Shown here: piece after piece, positions 53,876 to 63,004 of the stretch | Layout: the number at the start of each line of letters is the position of its first letter | Position numbering within the stretch: the first letter of the stretch is position 1 | DNA from: Clostridia bacterium | GTDB lineage: Bacteria; Bacillota_A; Clostridia; Lachnospirales; Cellulosilyticaceae | Assembly: GCA_029239935.1 (NCBI GenBank) | Contig: JARBTY010000001.1 | Location: forward strand, 17,251-81,250 | Length of the DNA: 64,000 nucleotides | Direction of reading: 5' to 3' | The notes under the pieces: model-generated | Told to the model about the DNA's origin: nothing | The model's input: only the letters and a program-made list of their open reading frames with translations | The model's database searches: none | Made by a program: the position numbers and the translations under genes

Positions 53876-55168
53876 ATGAAAAAGTTTATGACAATATGGT
53901 CAGGACAATTAATATCAAATATAGGAAGCGGCATGACAGCCTTTGCCTTAGCAGTATACGTTTACCAGCTGACAGGAAGTGTTACATGGGTATCCATTGT
54001 TACACTGCTTGCATATCTTCCAATCATTCTTTTGAATCCGATAGGGGGGATTCTAGCCGACAGATTTGACAGACGTCTTATGATGATTTGCGGCGATCTT
54101 TTCTCAGCACTTGGCTTATTATATATCCTTATAAGCATTCAGACAGGACACATAGGCATTGTTCCGATCGCTATTGGTGTAACCATTAATTCGGTATTTG
54201 TTTCGTTGCTGGATCCTTCTTATAGGGCAACAGTAACGGACCTGCTTACGGAAGAAGAATATGCGAGAGCCAGCGGGCTTGTGCAGATGGCAGGGAATTC
54301 CAGATATCTTATATCACCAGCTATTGCAGGAATTATTCTCGGATTCTCAGATATAAGAGTGATTCTTATAATAGATATTTTATCTATAGTTGTAACAGTT
54401 CTAGCAGTAGTTTCAGTTAGAAAAAGTATTGAAAAGGTTAAGCCAAGGCAGGATAAATTCAATTTCGTGAGGGAACTAAGAGAAGGCATGCACTATATCG
54501 CTAGGGATAAGGGCGTTGCGAGTCTTGTACTTTTAATGGCCATTATGTGCTTCTTTATTGGATTTGTCCAGACATTAATGATTCCCATGGTGCTGCCGAT
54601 TGTCAGCGTTAAAACAGCAGGCTTCATGGAATCTGTAAGTGCAGTCGGAATGGTCGTGGGCAGTATAGTAATCAGTATTCTTGGTATTAAGAAGCATTAT
54701 TCTAAAGTCCTTATGGTGTCTTTAATTCTCTGCGGAGGATTTATGGCACTCATTGGAACGAGTACTTCCGTAGTATTTATATTGATTGCATGCATTCTTT
54801 TCTTTACAGCACTTCCATTTGTTAACACATGTGCTGATGTACTTATAAGAGTAAGTATTCCGAACGAGGTGCAGGGAAGAGTATGGGGACTTATTAGTCT
54901 TCTTACTCAGATAGGGTGTGTTATTGCCTATGTGACCTGCGGAATACTTGCAGATGAGGTATTTGAGCCGATGATGAAGAAAAATGGCGTTCTTGCTGAC
55001 AGCATTGGAAAAGTCATTGGAACGGGTGAAGGCAGGGGAATTGGACTGATGCTTATCCTGGCAGGCATATTGATGATAGCGGCTACACTAGTTTTTGGCA
55101 GCAGAAAAAGTATAAGAGCAATCGAGGTGACGAGTTGTGAATATGAACTTAAAAATGTTGCGGAATGA
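53876..55168 (+). CDS. MFS efflux transporter
   Basis: This 430-residue membrane protein with about 12 helices has the MFS loop signature ADRFDRRLM between helices 2 and 3 and the motif SLLDPSYRATVTDLLTEEEYARASGL typical of macrolide/multidrug-efflux-like MFS proteins (MefA/enterobactin-exporter type). ATG 53876 is chosen for AGGGGAG at 53863-53869; the GTG at 53858 is upstream of that site. It overlaps the ABC permease start by 32 bases. Confidence 0.88.
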   Translation: MKKFMTIWSGQLISNIGSGMTAFALAVYVYQLTGSVTWVSIVTLLAYLPIILLNPIGGILADRFDRRLMMICGDLFSALGLLYILISIQTGHIGIVPIAIGVTINSVFVSLLDPSYRATVTDLLTEEEYARASGLVQMAGNSRYLISPAIAGIILGFSDIRVILIIDILSIVVTVLAVVSVRKSIEKVKPRQDKFNFVRELREGMHYIARDKGVASLVLLMAIMCFFIGFVQTLMIPMVLPIVSVKTAGFMESVSAVGMVVGSIVISILGIKKHYSKVLMVSLILCGGFMALIGTSTSVVFILIACILFFTALPFVNTCADVLIRVSIPNEVQGRVWGLISLLTQIGCVIAYVTCGILADEVFEPMMKKNGVLADSIGKVIGTGEGRGIGLMLILAGILMIAATLVFGSRKSIRAIEVTSCEYELKNVAE

Positions 55169-57491
55169 TTTTAAAAGAAACCGCGCAGGTAATGTAGCAC
55201 TCATTTTGTTTATGATACTTGCAGCAGCTCTTGTGGTGGCAGCAACACTAGTTGTGACTCAGCTTATAACTTCTATGATGGGAATGTACAAAACAGCAAA
55301 ACCTCCGCATTTTCTTCAGATGCATAAGGGAGAGATAAAGCAAGGAGCCATTGATGCATTTAATGCATCCTATGAGGGGGTTACAGCTTGGCAGACACTC
55401 CCGATGATAGATGTTTATGGAGATGATCTTAAGATTTATGGGAATGATGTATTTAGCTTGTCAGACTGCAGATTGGATATAAGTCTTGTTAAGCAGAATA
55501 AGGCGTATGATCTTTTACTTGATGAAAACAGAAACATAATAAATCTAGGTAGAGGTGAAATCGGCATTCCTGTCATTCTGCTGGATCCCTATAAGATAAG
55601 CCTTGGGGATACAGTTCAGTTAACAAGTAACGGTGTAACCAAGAAATTTAAAGTCACAGCTTTTGTCCATGATGCACAGATGAATTCTACACTCTGTTCT
55701 TCAACCAGAATTCTTATAAGCGATGTGGATTTTGAAGAGCTTTTTGGAAAGGTGGGTGAAATAGAATATCTCATCGAAACCTATTTTATCGATTCATCAC
55801 AGGCTGGCGATTTTCAGACAGCTTACGAAAAAGCTGGTCTTCCTCAGAATGGTCAGGCAGTTACTTATACTATTATATTTCTTTTAAGTGCTCTTAGAGA
55901 TATTATGATGGCAATGATTTTAATTCTTGTCAGTATGTTACTTGTTATGGTTGCCCTGATATGCATTAAGTACACTGTAATGGCTGCTTTAGAAGAAGAA
56001 ATTCGGGAAATAGGAACGATGAAAGCTATAGGAATGACGTATAAGGATATAAGAAGCCTGTATCTTGAAAAGTATAAAATAATGATAGCAGTGGGAATAG
56101 TCATAGGTTATCTGCTTGCACTTATTCTGTCGAACATGTTTACGGGGCATATAAACAGCACATTTGGCAAGCAGTCAGTTTCAATGATTACCCTTGGTCT
56201 TCCAATTGCCGCATGCTTACTTGTATACTTAGTCACTATCCATTATTGTAAAAAGATTTTAAAGAAACTTAAAAAGGTAACTGTTATAGATGCACTTGTT
56301 CAGGGGAATGGTTTGGGTAAAAAGGAACATGCTAGGGACGGACTTTATAAGTCGAAGACAGGGTCAGTTAATCTTATTTTAAGTGTAAGAGAGACACTTC
56401 ATCATTTTGGTAGATTTGTAATCGTTTTTGTAGTCATGTTCATTGTTTCAGGTATAATGATTGTTCCTATGAATCTTTTAAATACTATGAAATCCAAGGA
56501 ATTCATTTCCTACATGGGGAGCTCGATGGATGATATATTGATTGAGATTGATTCAGGAGAAAATCTAGGGGGAAGGTATGAAAATATTAAAAAGCTTCTT
56601 AGGGAGGATGCTGATATTGAAGCCTATAAGGAGTTTAGAAGAGTACGTGTCCAGACAATTAATTCGGATGAGGAATGGATGAATCTTCACGTTGACTGTG
56701 GAAATAATGCAGGAGAAGAACTTAAGTATCTTATAGGCAAGGCACCTTCCAGGGAAGACGAAATTGCACTTTCAAAGCTTAATGCAGATGCAATGGGCAA
56801 AAACACAGGTGACAGCATCCTATTAAGCTTCAACGACATACTGAAGAAATTCGTTGTTTCTGGAATTTATCAGGATGTGACAAGTGGAGGATACACGGCA
56901 AAGGCTCTATACAGCTTTGCCGGCGTAGATGCGGAAAGATATCAATTTACAATTAATCTTACTCATAGTGTAAATGCGGAAGAAAAATCCGCCGAGTGGC
57001 GTGGCAAAACAGGCGGAGGTTATGACATAGAACCAATGGAGGAATTCATAAACCAGACGTTAGGCGGTGTTACAAGACAAGTAGAAGTTGCTGCATCTGC
57101 AGCACTGGTAATAGGCATACTGCTCGCAGCATTGATAGTCATTTTATTTATGAAGCTGAGACTTGCCAAGGATAGGGCGCAAGTTGCAGCAATGAAGGCT
57201 ATAGGTTTTACAAATTCTGATGTGAGAAAACAGTATCTTTATAAGACTTTGATGGTTTCAATTGCAGGCATATTTACAGGAACACTCATTTCAAACATAC
57301 TTGGCGGGTACATTGTAAGTGCGGCTTTTGGTATGATGGGGCTTGGTATATCACGAATAACATTTATTATCAATCCGTTATCAGCACTTGTCATATTACC
57401 GCTCTTACTTCTTACGGTGGCAGCAGGAATGACATGGATGAGTACGGGTCAGATACGGGAATATCATATCATTTCTCTGATTAATGAATAG
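55137..57491 (+). CDS. ABC transporter permease, FtsX/MacB-like
   Basis: This 784-residue permease has two FtsX-type domains: an N-terminal helix, a large extracytoplasmic region, three helices around residues 245-375, a second helix near 420-450, another extracytoplasmic region and three more helices at about 650-775. The repeated short motif AAMKAIGFTNSDVRKQYL / GTMKAIGMTYKDIRSLYL marks both halves. It is typical of lipoprotein or antimicrobial peptide/lantibiotic exporters. GTG 55137 has GAGGTGA upstream; ATG 55143 is an alternative. It overlaps the MFS gene and is followed by its ATPase. Confidence 0.88.
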   Translation: MNMNLKMLRNDFKRNRAGNVALILFMILAAALVVAATLVVTQLITSMMGMYKTAKPPHFLQMHKGEIKQGAIDAFNASYEGVTAWQTLPMIDVYGDDLKIYGNDVFSLSDCRLDISLVKQNKAYDLLLDENRNIINLGRGEIGIPVILLDPYKISLGDTVQLTSNGVTKKFKVTAFVHDAQMNSTLCSSTRILISDVDFEELFGKVGEIEYLIETYFIDSSQAGDFQTAYEKAGLPQNGQAVTYTIIFLLSALRDIMMAMILILVSMLLVMVALICIKYTVMAALEEEIREIGTMKAIGMTYKDIRSLYLEKYKIMIAVGIVIGYLLALILSNMFTGHINSTFGKQSVSMITLGLPIAACLLVYLVTIHYCKKILKKLKKVTVIDALVQGNGLGKKEHARDGLYKSKTGSVNLILSVRETLHHFGRFVIVFVVMFIVSGIMIVPMNLLNTMKSKEFISYMGSSMDDILIEIDSGENLGGRYENIKKLLREDADIEAYKEFRRVRVQTINSDEEWMNLHVDCGNNAGEELKYLIGKAPSREDEIALSKLNADAMGKNTGDSILLSFNDILKKFVVSGIYQDVTSGGYTAKALYSFAGVDAERYQFTINLTHSVNAEEKSAEWRGKTGGGYDIEPMEEFINQTLGGVTRQVEVAASAALVIGILLAALIVILFMKLRLAKDRAQVAAMKAIGFTNSDVRKQYLYKTLMVSIAGIFTGTLISNILGGYIVSAAFGMMGLGISRITFIINPLSALVILPLLLLTVAAGMTWMSTGQIREYHIISLINE

Positions 57492-57502
57492 GAGATGTAG
57501 TT

Positions 57503-58249
57503 ATGGAGACTATTTTACAGGCAAAAGGATTATGGAAGGAATTTGATGGGACAATAGTTTTAAAAGGAATTGATGTAGCAGTTAAGCCTGGAGAACTTGT
57601 GGCAATCATGGGACAGTCAGGCTCAGGAAAATCTACACTTCTATATAACATAAGCGGCATGGACAGGGCAACCAAAGGTGAGATAAGTTTTGATGGAGAA
57701 GACATTTCAAGCCTTCGTGATGAGAAGATAAGTAACATACGGCTTAAAAAGATGGGATTTATTTTTCAGCAGCCACATTTGCTTAAGACATTGTCAATAC
57801 GTGACAATATTGTACTTCCAGGATTTAAGGCTAAGCAAGAAAGCAGGGAGAATGTAAATGCCTATGCAGAAGAACTGATGAAAAGAACAGGGATTGACAA
57901 AATAGCGGATCATGACATTAAGAAGGTCTCCGGAGGGCAGCTTCAGCGTGCCGCAATATGCCGAGCATTAATCAATCATCCGGATATTATATTTGGGGAT
58001 GAGCCTACAGGAGCTCTTAACCTAAGTGCAACAAAGGAAGTCATGGATATTATTAATGAGGTTAATGCTGAAGGAACTACAGTCATGCTGGTTACACATG
58101 ATGCAAAAGTTGCAGCCAGAGCAGACCGCGTAATTTTTTTATCAGATGGAAATATTACTGATGAGATTTTTCTGGGAAAATATGAAGAAAAAAGCCTTTT
58201 TGAAAGGGAGAATAAAATGACTATGTGGCTTAGAGAGCAAGGCTTTTAG
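57503..58249 (+). CDS. ABC transporter ATPase (MacB/LolD type)
   Basis: This 248-residue ATPase has Walker A GQSGSGKST, Q-loop FQQPHLLK, signature VSGGQLQRAAICRAL, Walker B IIFGDEPTGALN and H-loop LVTHD. GALN instead of GALD is typical of this group. It pairs with the FtsX-type permease upstream and starts 11 bases after it. The regulator-MFS-permease-ATPase order suggests joint export of one class of compound. Confidence 0.93.
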   Translation: METILQAKGLWKEFDGTIVLKGIDVAVKPGELVAIMGQSGSGKSTLLYNISGMDRATKGEISFDGEDISSLRDEKISNIRLKKMGFIFQQPHLLKTLSIRDNIVLPGFKAKQESRENVNAYAEELMKRTGIDKIADHDIKKVSGGQLQRAAICRALINHPDIIFGDEPTGALNLSATKEVMDIINEVNAEGTTVMLVTHDAKVAARADRVIFLSDGNITDEIFLGKYEEKSLFERENKMTMWLREQGF

Positions 58250-58329
58250 ATAAGCTTATTAGCTGTAGTCTACGGAGCGTGGATTGTGTGTTTGCAGCAC
58301 TAAGGGTATGATAAAGCTGAGGTGAGAAA

Positions 58330-58668
58330 ATGGATAGAAGAAAACAACTTTTGATGGAGTATAAAAATAGAAAAACAGAAATGGGTATTATTTTATTTCA
58401 ATGTGTTCCCACACAGGACAGTTTTATAGATTATTCACAAGATACTAAGGCTGAAATTAACAGTAATAGGTTTAAACTTGACGTTAATCTACATCGTAAT
58501 ACTGCATTGCAAAAATTATGGAATGAATATGGAAAGGATGCTTTTGAAATTGGAGTTTTGGAGATTTTGCCTTATGATGAAGATAAGGAAAAACAAGACT
58601 ATTCCAAGGAGTTAGAGGCACTGTGCTGCCGGTACCTGAGGAATATAGAGAAAGCAAGGAGGATTTAG
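58330..58668 (+). CDS. GIY-YIG-like small nuclease-family protein
   Basis: This 112-residue protein matches the small clostridial GIY-YIG-type family: DRRKQLLMEYKNRKTEMGIILFQC, a central FKLDVNLHRNTALQKLWNEYGKDAFEIGVLEIL and an acidic C-terminus. The canonical GIY...YIG tyrosines are not evident (the motif reads MGIIL...FIDYSQD), so nuclease activity is doubtful. It ends two bases before the next start codon and is likely the first gene of an operon with the AAA/VWA pair. Confidence 0.7.
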   Translation: MDRRKQLLMEYKNRKTEMGIILFQCVPTQDSFIDYSQDTKAEINSNRFKLDVNLHRNTALQKLWNEYGKDAFEIGVLEILPYDEDKEKQDYSKELEALCCRYLRNIEKARRI

Positions 58669-58670
58669 TA

Positions 58671-59129
58671 ATGGACTATACTAATATTGTTCTTTTTGCT
58701 GGGGATTATAATAAAATTGATGGCTATAAAGCATGTCTGGCTAAGCCTAAAAGTCTTTCGCTGGAACAAGCGGATCAAAGTCAATTTACAGAGATTGTTG
58801 CAAAGATATGGCAAGGAGTGGATGCAGATTCTCTATGTACATCTGCAGAACTGCCACTGCATCAAGTATTGGATCTGACAATATTTGCATGTCAGGCGAT
58901 TCTATATTTTCAGGATGCCTATCGCTTTCCAAAACTCTACGATCCGGAAAACCTCTTGGTGGAGCAGATTGGTCTTCAAGGAAGTGCTATGTCTGTATCC
59001 GTTTGTACAGATAACCCGATGATTGATAAGGATATTCAAAAATTTTCCAAAGCAATAGCAGATAACAGCGAGATAATTGGAGAGAGGTTACGAACTTTAT
59101 CACGGCTGATGAAAGAAATGGGGTATTAA
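58671..59129 (+). CDS. Unknown protein of the AAA/VWA operon
   Basis: This 152-residue acidic protein has no signal peptide or membrane segment and I do not recognise a family. It is mainly helical with a central hydrophobic LDLTIFACQAILYFQDAYRF. I use ATG 58671 with AAGGAGG at 58656-58662; the in-frame extension from 58623 falls inside the GIY-YIG-like gene. It is followed by the AAA ATPase after two bases, so it is probably a partner of the AAA/VWA system. Confidence 0.7.
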   Translation: MDYTNIVLFAGDYNKIDGYKACLAKPKSLSLEQADQSQFTEIVAKIWQGVDADSLCTSAELPLHQVLDLTIFACQAILYFQDAYRFPKLYDPENLLVEQIGLQGSAMSVSVCTDNPMIDKDIQKFSKAIADNSEIIGERLRTLSRLMKEMGY

Positions 59130-59131
59130 AA

Positions 59132-60247
59132 ATGAAGGAAGAGTGGATTCTGTCGCCTGCCAGGCAGTTGACAGAAGAAGAGCAATCTCTTGTCTGGTGC
59201 AAGCCTTCTTCACATAAGGATAGTGAAGAAGAGATACGCATTTGCAAGGAAATAAAACGAGGCTGGAAGAGCAGCGAAATGAAAATAACCAATATTCTTT
59301 TGGAAGGCGATGCCGGTTCGGGTAAAACACAGCTGGCAAAAGCATTGTCTGCAGATTTTGGTCTGCCCTATACGAAAGTAACCTGCTTTGCAGATATGGA
59401 CAAGTCAGATATCTGCGGTGCAATTCTGCCGGTTCTTTCCGCCGAGAGTCGTGCCTGCATGGACAAGTCAGAACAAGAGATACTTCATGCTTTGTACCAA
59501 AGCAGCAATTTGAGTGCTGCTGCTGAGATTTTGACAAAGGGACTTGGTATTACTCAGGAAGAGGCAGAAATCAAGGTGCGACTTATGGTTAAATCCCTTG
59601 CCAGGTTGCCTAAGGAGGATAATGTGGCATACCGTTTTTATCCTTCTGAAATAGTTAGGGCATTTGAGAACGGCTATCTTTTAGAGATACAGGAGCCTAC
59701 CGTAATCCGGGATGCAGCAATACTTATGGCATTGAATTCTGCATTGGAACCAGATGGCACGATCAATTTACCGACTGGGATTATCCACCGGCATCCAGAC
59801 TTTATTGCAGTGATCACTACTAACAGGGGATATAATGGCTGCCGACCCTTAAATGAAGCCTTGCGTGACCGTATTCAGCATACTGAGAAAATGGATCTGC
59901 CAAACATTGAGGTTATGGTAGAGCGGGCGATTGCAAAAACAGGATATACAGACCGGCAGGTCTTAGTCACTTTGGCTAGCGCAATCATTTTACTAGATCA
60001 TACGGCTAGAGCTAATGCCATAAAAGGGGTGGCAGGAATGCGCTCCTATTTCTTCTGGATTGATGCTATTGCAAGTGGAGCCGATGTAACAGAGTCTCTT
60101 TATCACAAGGTGATTTATAAAATCACGACCGATTCGGATGAGATCCGAATTCTTGAAGAAGCGCTGAGTACACAGGGGATGCTCTTAGAATTACAGGATA
60201 TGAACAACATGAATATAAAAAAAAACAAGATAATTCCAATGACATAG
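59132..60247 (+). CDS. MoxR-type AAA ATPase
   Basis: This 371-residue AAA+ ATPase has Walker A GDAGSGKTQ (59-67) after a 50-residue N-terminal region, and a Walker B-like LLEIQEPT near residue 185. Sensor and arginine regions around VITTNRGYNGCRPLNEALRDR follow, and the C-terminal lid contains ANAIKGVAGMRSYFFWIDA. MoxR/CobS-like ATPases act with VWA proteins in metal insertion or protein maturation. The last codons read through a nine-A run (60217-60225) that includes A-AAA-AAC; a -1 shift there would continue into the VWA frame instead of stopping at 60247. Confidence 0.85.
   Translation: MKEEWILSPARQLTEEEQSLVWCKPSSHKDSEEEIRICKEIKRGWKSSEMKITNILLEGDAGSGKTQLAKALSADFGLPYTKVTCFADMDKSDICGAILPVLSAESRACMDKSEQEILHALYQSSNLSAAAEILTKGLGITQEEAEIKVRLMVKSLARLPKEDNVAYRFYPSEIVRAFENGYLLEIQEPTVIRDAAILMALNSALEPDGTINLPTGIIHRHPDFIAVITTNRGYNGCRPLNEALRDRIQHTEKMDLPNIEVMVERAIAKTGYTDRQVLVTLASAIILLDHTARANAIKGVAGMRSYFFWIDAIASGADVTESLYHKVIYKITTDSDEIRILEEALSTQGMLLELQDMNNMNIKKNKIIPMT
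60220..60226 (+). promoter_or_regulatory. Candidate -1 frameshift heptamer A-AAA-AAC
   Basis: In the AAA frame the codons read AAA-AAA-AAC within a run of nine A (60217-60225). The VWA frame is the -1 frame and is open from here without any start codon until 60316. A -1 slip would yield a fusion of about 730 residues. A polymerase slip on the A run is the alternative. Confidence 0.45.
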
Positions 60248-60315
60248 AAATTCGCACATGGGATGATGGCGATATTTCAGATAAGCATGAAGTTGAGAAG
60301 GATAAAAATGCAGTT

Positions 60316-61332
60316 ATGCTGAGGAAAGCGGCTAGCAGCGAAGGACACTCAAACAAAGCCTCGGAAGACATGCAAAACACACGGATCTCTAATCTAGGTG
60401 AATACGGAGTCCCTAATTATCATGAGGCGGATACTTCTCTGCAAGAAGAAAAACGCAAGGAACAGGAGTTTCGAAAACAGCTGAATCAAGATGCCCGAAA
60501 AGCAGCCGCAGGATCGGTCCATCATGGGGTGAAGATGATTGTTCACCGTCCGGAGGTGCTCTTGCAGCAGCGAGAAGAATATTACCGGCTGCTTGCAAGC
60601 CTTATGCCGGTTATTCGTGAACTGGTGCGAAAAACAATGCCGCTGCTGGAGCATGAGGTATCAGTTGACTTTACTAAGCATCATGTGTATGGCAATACAT
60701 TTCGTGCAGAAAATATTGCATCGCAGGATTTCTGCTATTTTGCAAAAAAGCGTCCTCCAGAGGAAGCGCCGTCTCTTGCAGTAGCGCTGCGTATCGATGA
60801 GTCCGCATCTATGACTGCCTTTGGGCGATTGAACGCAGCAAAACTCGCGACTATTGCCGTATACGAGTTCTGCGAACGTTGTGACATCCCGCTGCTCATC
60901 TACGGTGATACAGCAGATCGTTCAAAAATGGAGCAAATGTCAGTTTTTGTTTACAGCGATTTTGAAAAAAAGGAATACAGTGATCGGTTTAGGCTTATGA
61001 GCCTTCAGGGGAGAAGCAACAACCGTGATGGGATGGCTCTCAGAATTCTGGCAGAAAAACTGCTTACTGCCCCCCAGCAGACAAAACTGCTTATCAGTGT
61101 CAGCGATGGTCAGCCTAAAGCGATGCCTGATTATACAGGAAGTTTTGCAGAAGATGACATAAAAAGCACTTTACAGGAGTACAGCCGTAAGGGGATTACC
61201 TTTGTTGCTGCGGCAATTGGACAGGATAGGGACATTATCAGTCAAATCTATGGGAGAGAGCGGTTTGTGGATATTAGAGATTTGAATTATTTTCCACTGC
61301 GGCTTGTGCAGATTATTGCACGGCATTTATAA
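60316..61332 (+). CDS. VWA-domain protein, CobT/CoxE-like
   Basis: This 338-residue protein (from the first ATG) has a charged linker and then a VWA domain with a MIDAS motif DESAS (Asp161, Ser163, Ser165) and SDGQP (263-267). The open frame extends upstream to 60226 with acidic, coding-like residues (DIEIRTWDDGDISDKHEVEK), but no start codon lies there. ATG 60316 has only a distant AAGGA (60298-60302). Either it starts there, or it is made as a frameshift fusion with the AAA protein, resembling CobS-CobT-type partners. Substrate unknown. Confidence 0.75.
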   Translation: MLRKAASSEGHSNKASEDMQNTRISNLGEYGVPNYHEADTSLQEEKRKEQEFRKQLNQDARKAAAGSVHHGVKMIVHRPEVLLQQREEYYRLLASLMPVIRELVRKTMPLLEHEVSVDFTKHHVYGNTFRAENIASQDFCYFAKKRPPEEAPSLAVALRIDESASMTAFGRLNAAKLATIAVYEFCERCDIPLLIYGDTADRSKMEQMSVFVYSDFEKKEYSDRFRLMSLQGRSNNRDGMALRILAEKLLTAPQQTKLLISVSDGQPKAMPDYTGSFAEDDIKSTLQEYSRKGITFVAAAIGQDRDIISQIYGRERFVDIRDLNYFPLRLVQIIARHL

Positions 61333-61382
61333 TGAAGGGTATTTGATATACAAAGGATTTTAATTAACAGGAGGAATGCCGG

Positions 61383-61976
61383 ATGGATTGTGCAAAAGTA
61401 GGAGGACTTATTTTACAATTACGCAAGGAGCAGGGCCTTACGCAAAAAGAAATAGCTGTAGTTTTAAATATCAGTAATAAGACTGTTTCCAAATGGGAGA
61501 GGGGCCTTGGATGTCCGGATGTTTCTTTACTGCCAGAATTGTCTAAAGTTTTAGGAGCAGACATTCAAAAGGTACTGGAAGGAGAACTTGATCCTAATAG
61601 CCCAGACAGCGGAAATATTAATAGAATTCGTTTTTATGTATGCCCTATTTGCGGGAATATCCTCACAAGCCTAAGTAAAGCGGCTATCTCCTGCTGCGGC
61701 AGAAAACTAAATCCACTTATTCCACACAAACACATAGATTACCACCAAATGCTGATACAGGAAATGGATATTTATCATTATTTAACTATTGATCATGAAA
61801 TGAAAAAATCACATTTTATTTCATTTATCGCTTATGTAGATGCTGATACACTTCTCTTAAAACGTCTTTATCCCGAGCAAAGCGCGAATATATATATACC
61901 ATTGATGAGGCGTGACGGGAAGCTTTATGGCTTTTGCAATCAGCATGGGTTGTGGGTACAGTCAAAGCTTTTTTGA
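61383..61976 (+). CDS. XRE-family regulator with C-terminal zinc-binding-like domain
   Basis: This 197-residue protein has an XRE helix-turn-helix (LILQLRKEQGLTQKEIAVVLNISNKTVSKWERGLGCPDVSLLPELSKVLG) and a C-terminal part with cysteines (CPICGN near residue 84 and SCCGRKL near residue 102) followed by His-rich stretches, similar to DUF-type zinc ribbons in helix-turn-helix proteins of Firmicutes. ATG 61383 has AGGAGG upstream. It is transcribed from the same strand as the VWA operon, ~50 bases downstream. Confidence 0.82.
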   Translation: MDCAKVGGLILQLRKEQGLTQKEIAVVLNISNKTVSKWERGLGCPDVSLLPELSKVLGADIQKVLEGELDPNSPDSGNINRIRFYVCPICGNILTSLSKAAISCCGRKLNPLIPHKHIDYHQMLIQEMDIYHYLTIDHEMKKSHFISFIAYVDADTLLLKRLYPEQSANIYIPLMRRDGKLYGFCNQHGLWVQSKLF

Positions 61977-62042
61977 TAAAGAAATTCACAGTATCAAACA
62001 AAGTATGAATTGAAAAACTATAATTAGGGTTTATAAACTTAA

Positions 62043-62086
62043 AAAGTGGCAAGCTTGGAGTATTTTACTCTAAGGTTTGCCATTTT
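62043..62086 (+). terminator. Intrinsic terminator after the XRE gene
   Basis: TGGCAA pairs with TTTGCCA, with inner AGT/ACT pairing, and ends in T4. Confidence 0.75.
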
Positions 62087-62200
62087 CATATTTAAATAAA
62101 AATAGTCTTCCTTATTAAACACTTACATTCTACTTATTTATAGAGGCTAGAAAAAAGATAAGTAGAAATCTGATATTTCTTAAAGATAGCCTTTTGTATA

Positions 62201-62230
62201 TTGACAACAAGGAGAGTTAAGTAGTATTCT
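62201..62230 (+). promoter_or_regulatory. Promoter of the second tetR gene
   Basis: TTGACA (62201-62206), 18 bases, TATTCT (62225-62230); the -10 overlaps the palindrome. Confidence 0.6.
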
Positions 62231-62273
62231 AATATTAACACTGTTAATAAAATTAACAGTGTTAATATTAGAA
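62227..62273 (+). promoter_or_regulatory. 22-bp-armed palindrome, TetR operator
   Basis: Perfect inverted repeat with arms 62227-62248 and 62252-62273 around AAA. Each arm contains its own 13-base dyad (TTAACA-N-TGTTAA), so two repressor dimers could bind side by side. Confidence 0.8.
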
Positions 62274-62335
62274 GCTTGCTTGGGTATTAAGAGTAGGTGT
62301 AGAGAAATTGCTGCAGAAATATAGGAGGTAAAACT

Positions 62336-62923
62336 TTGGATAAAAATATACAGAAAGACAGGATGAAAAAATACTTTATAGATGCTGCAAAGAAGATACT
62401 TCTAAATGAAGGGGGGGCAAATGTCTCAGTTAGAAAGGTAGGAAAAGCCACTGGATACTCCTATGCTACTATATACAATTACTTCAAGAATCTAGATCAT
62501 TTACTATGGTGTATAGGGATAGATTTTAAACAAGATATTATTAAAATTTTTGAGAGTGATTTAAGTAAGGAACAATATTCAACCGAAGATTTTAAAAACC
62601 ATCTGATTAAATATGTAGACTATTATTTTGCAAATCCAAATGTCTTTAAGTTTTTCTTTTTCTATGAAATTGAAGAACCTCTAGAAGTGATAGAAGTAGA
62701 AAACACAAATCCTAGTATTGAAATAATTCAGATAAAAATGTTGAAATACTTAGCCGAAAAAAATGTGATTGAACATGAAAAAGTAACAATCATAAGCAGT
62801 TTGATAATGAATTCAGTTCATGGCATGCTACTTATGTACTTTTCAAAAAAAAGAAAGATTACTGAGCAGGAAATTTATAACAAGATAGAAGAGATGGTTC
62901 AATTTCTGTTAGGAGAACAATAG
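62336..62923 (+). CDS. TetR-family transcriptional regulator
   Basis: This 195-residue TetR regulator has an N-terminal helix-turn-helix (FIDAAKKILLNEGGANVSVRKVGKATGYSYATIYNYFKNLDHLLW) and a C-terminal helical ligand domain. TTG 62336 has AGGAGG at 62323-62328. The long palindrome upstream suggests autorepression. The membrane protein gene 81 bases downstream is a plausible target but the ligand is unknown. Confidence 0.9.
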   Translation: MDKNIQKDRMKKYFIDAAKKILLNEGGANVSVRKVGKATGYSYATIYNYFKNLDHLLWCIGIDFKQDIIKIFESDLSKEQYSTEDFKNHLIKYVDYYFANPNVFKFFFFYEIEEPLEVIEVENTNPSIEIIQIKMLKYLAEKNVIEHEKVTIISSLIMNSVHGMLLMYFSKKRKITEQEIYNKIEEMVQFLLGEQ

Positions 62924-63004
62924 ATCAGGTTATGTCAGAAACCCATCTACATATCAAGGGTAATAAGATTTATAAACTTTATATATTAATAAGGAGTTGA
63001 GATT

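Larger units (their letters stand above)
61977..62335 (+). other. Intergenic region (359 bases)
   Basis: Contains the terminator of the XRE gene, the TTGACA promoter at 62201 and the long palindrome at 62227-62273. No further coding signal seen. Confidence 0.7.

Noticed and set aside
59100..59537. - strand open frame (145 codons)
   Set aside because: Antisense to the AAA ATPase gene.
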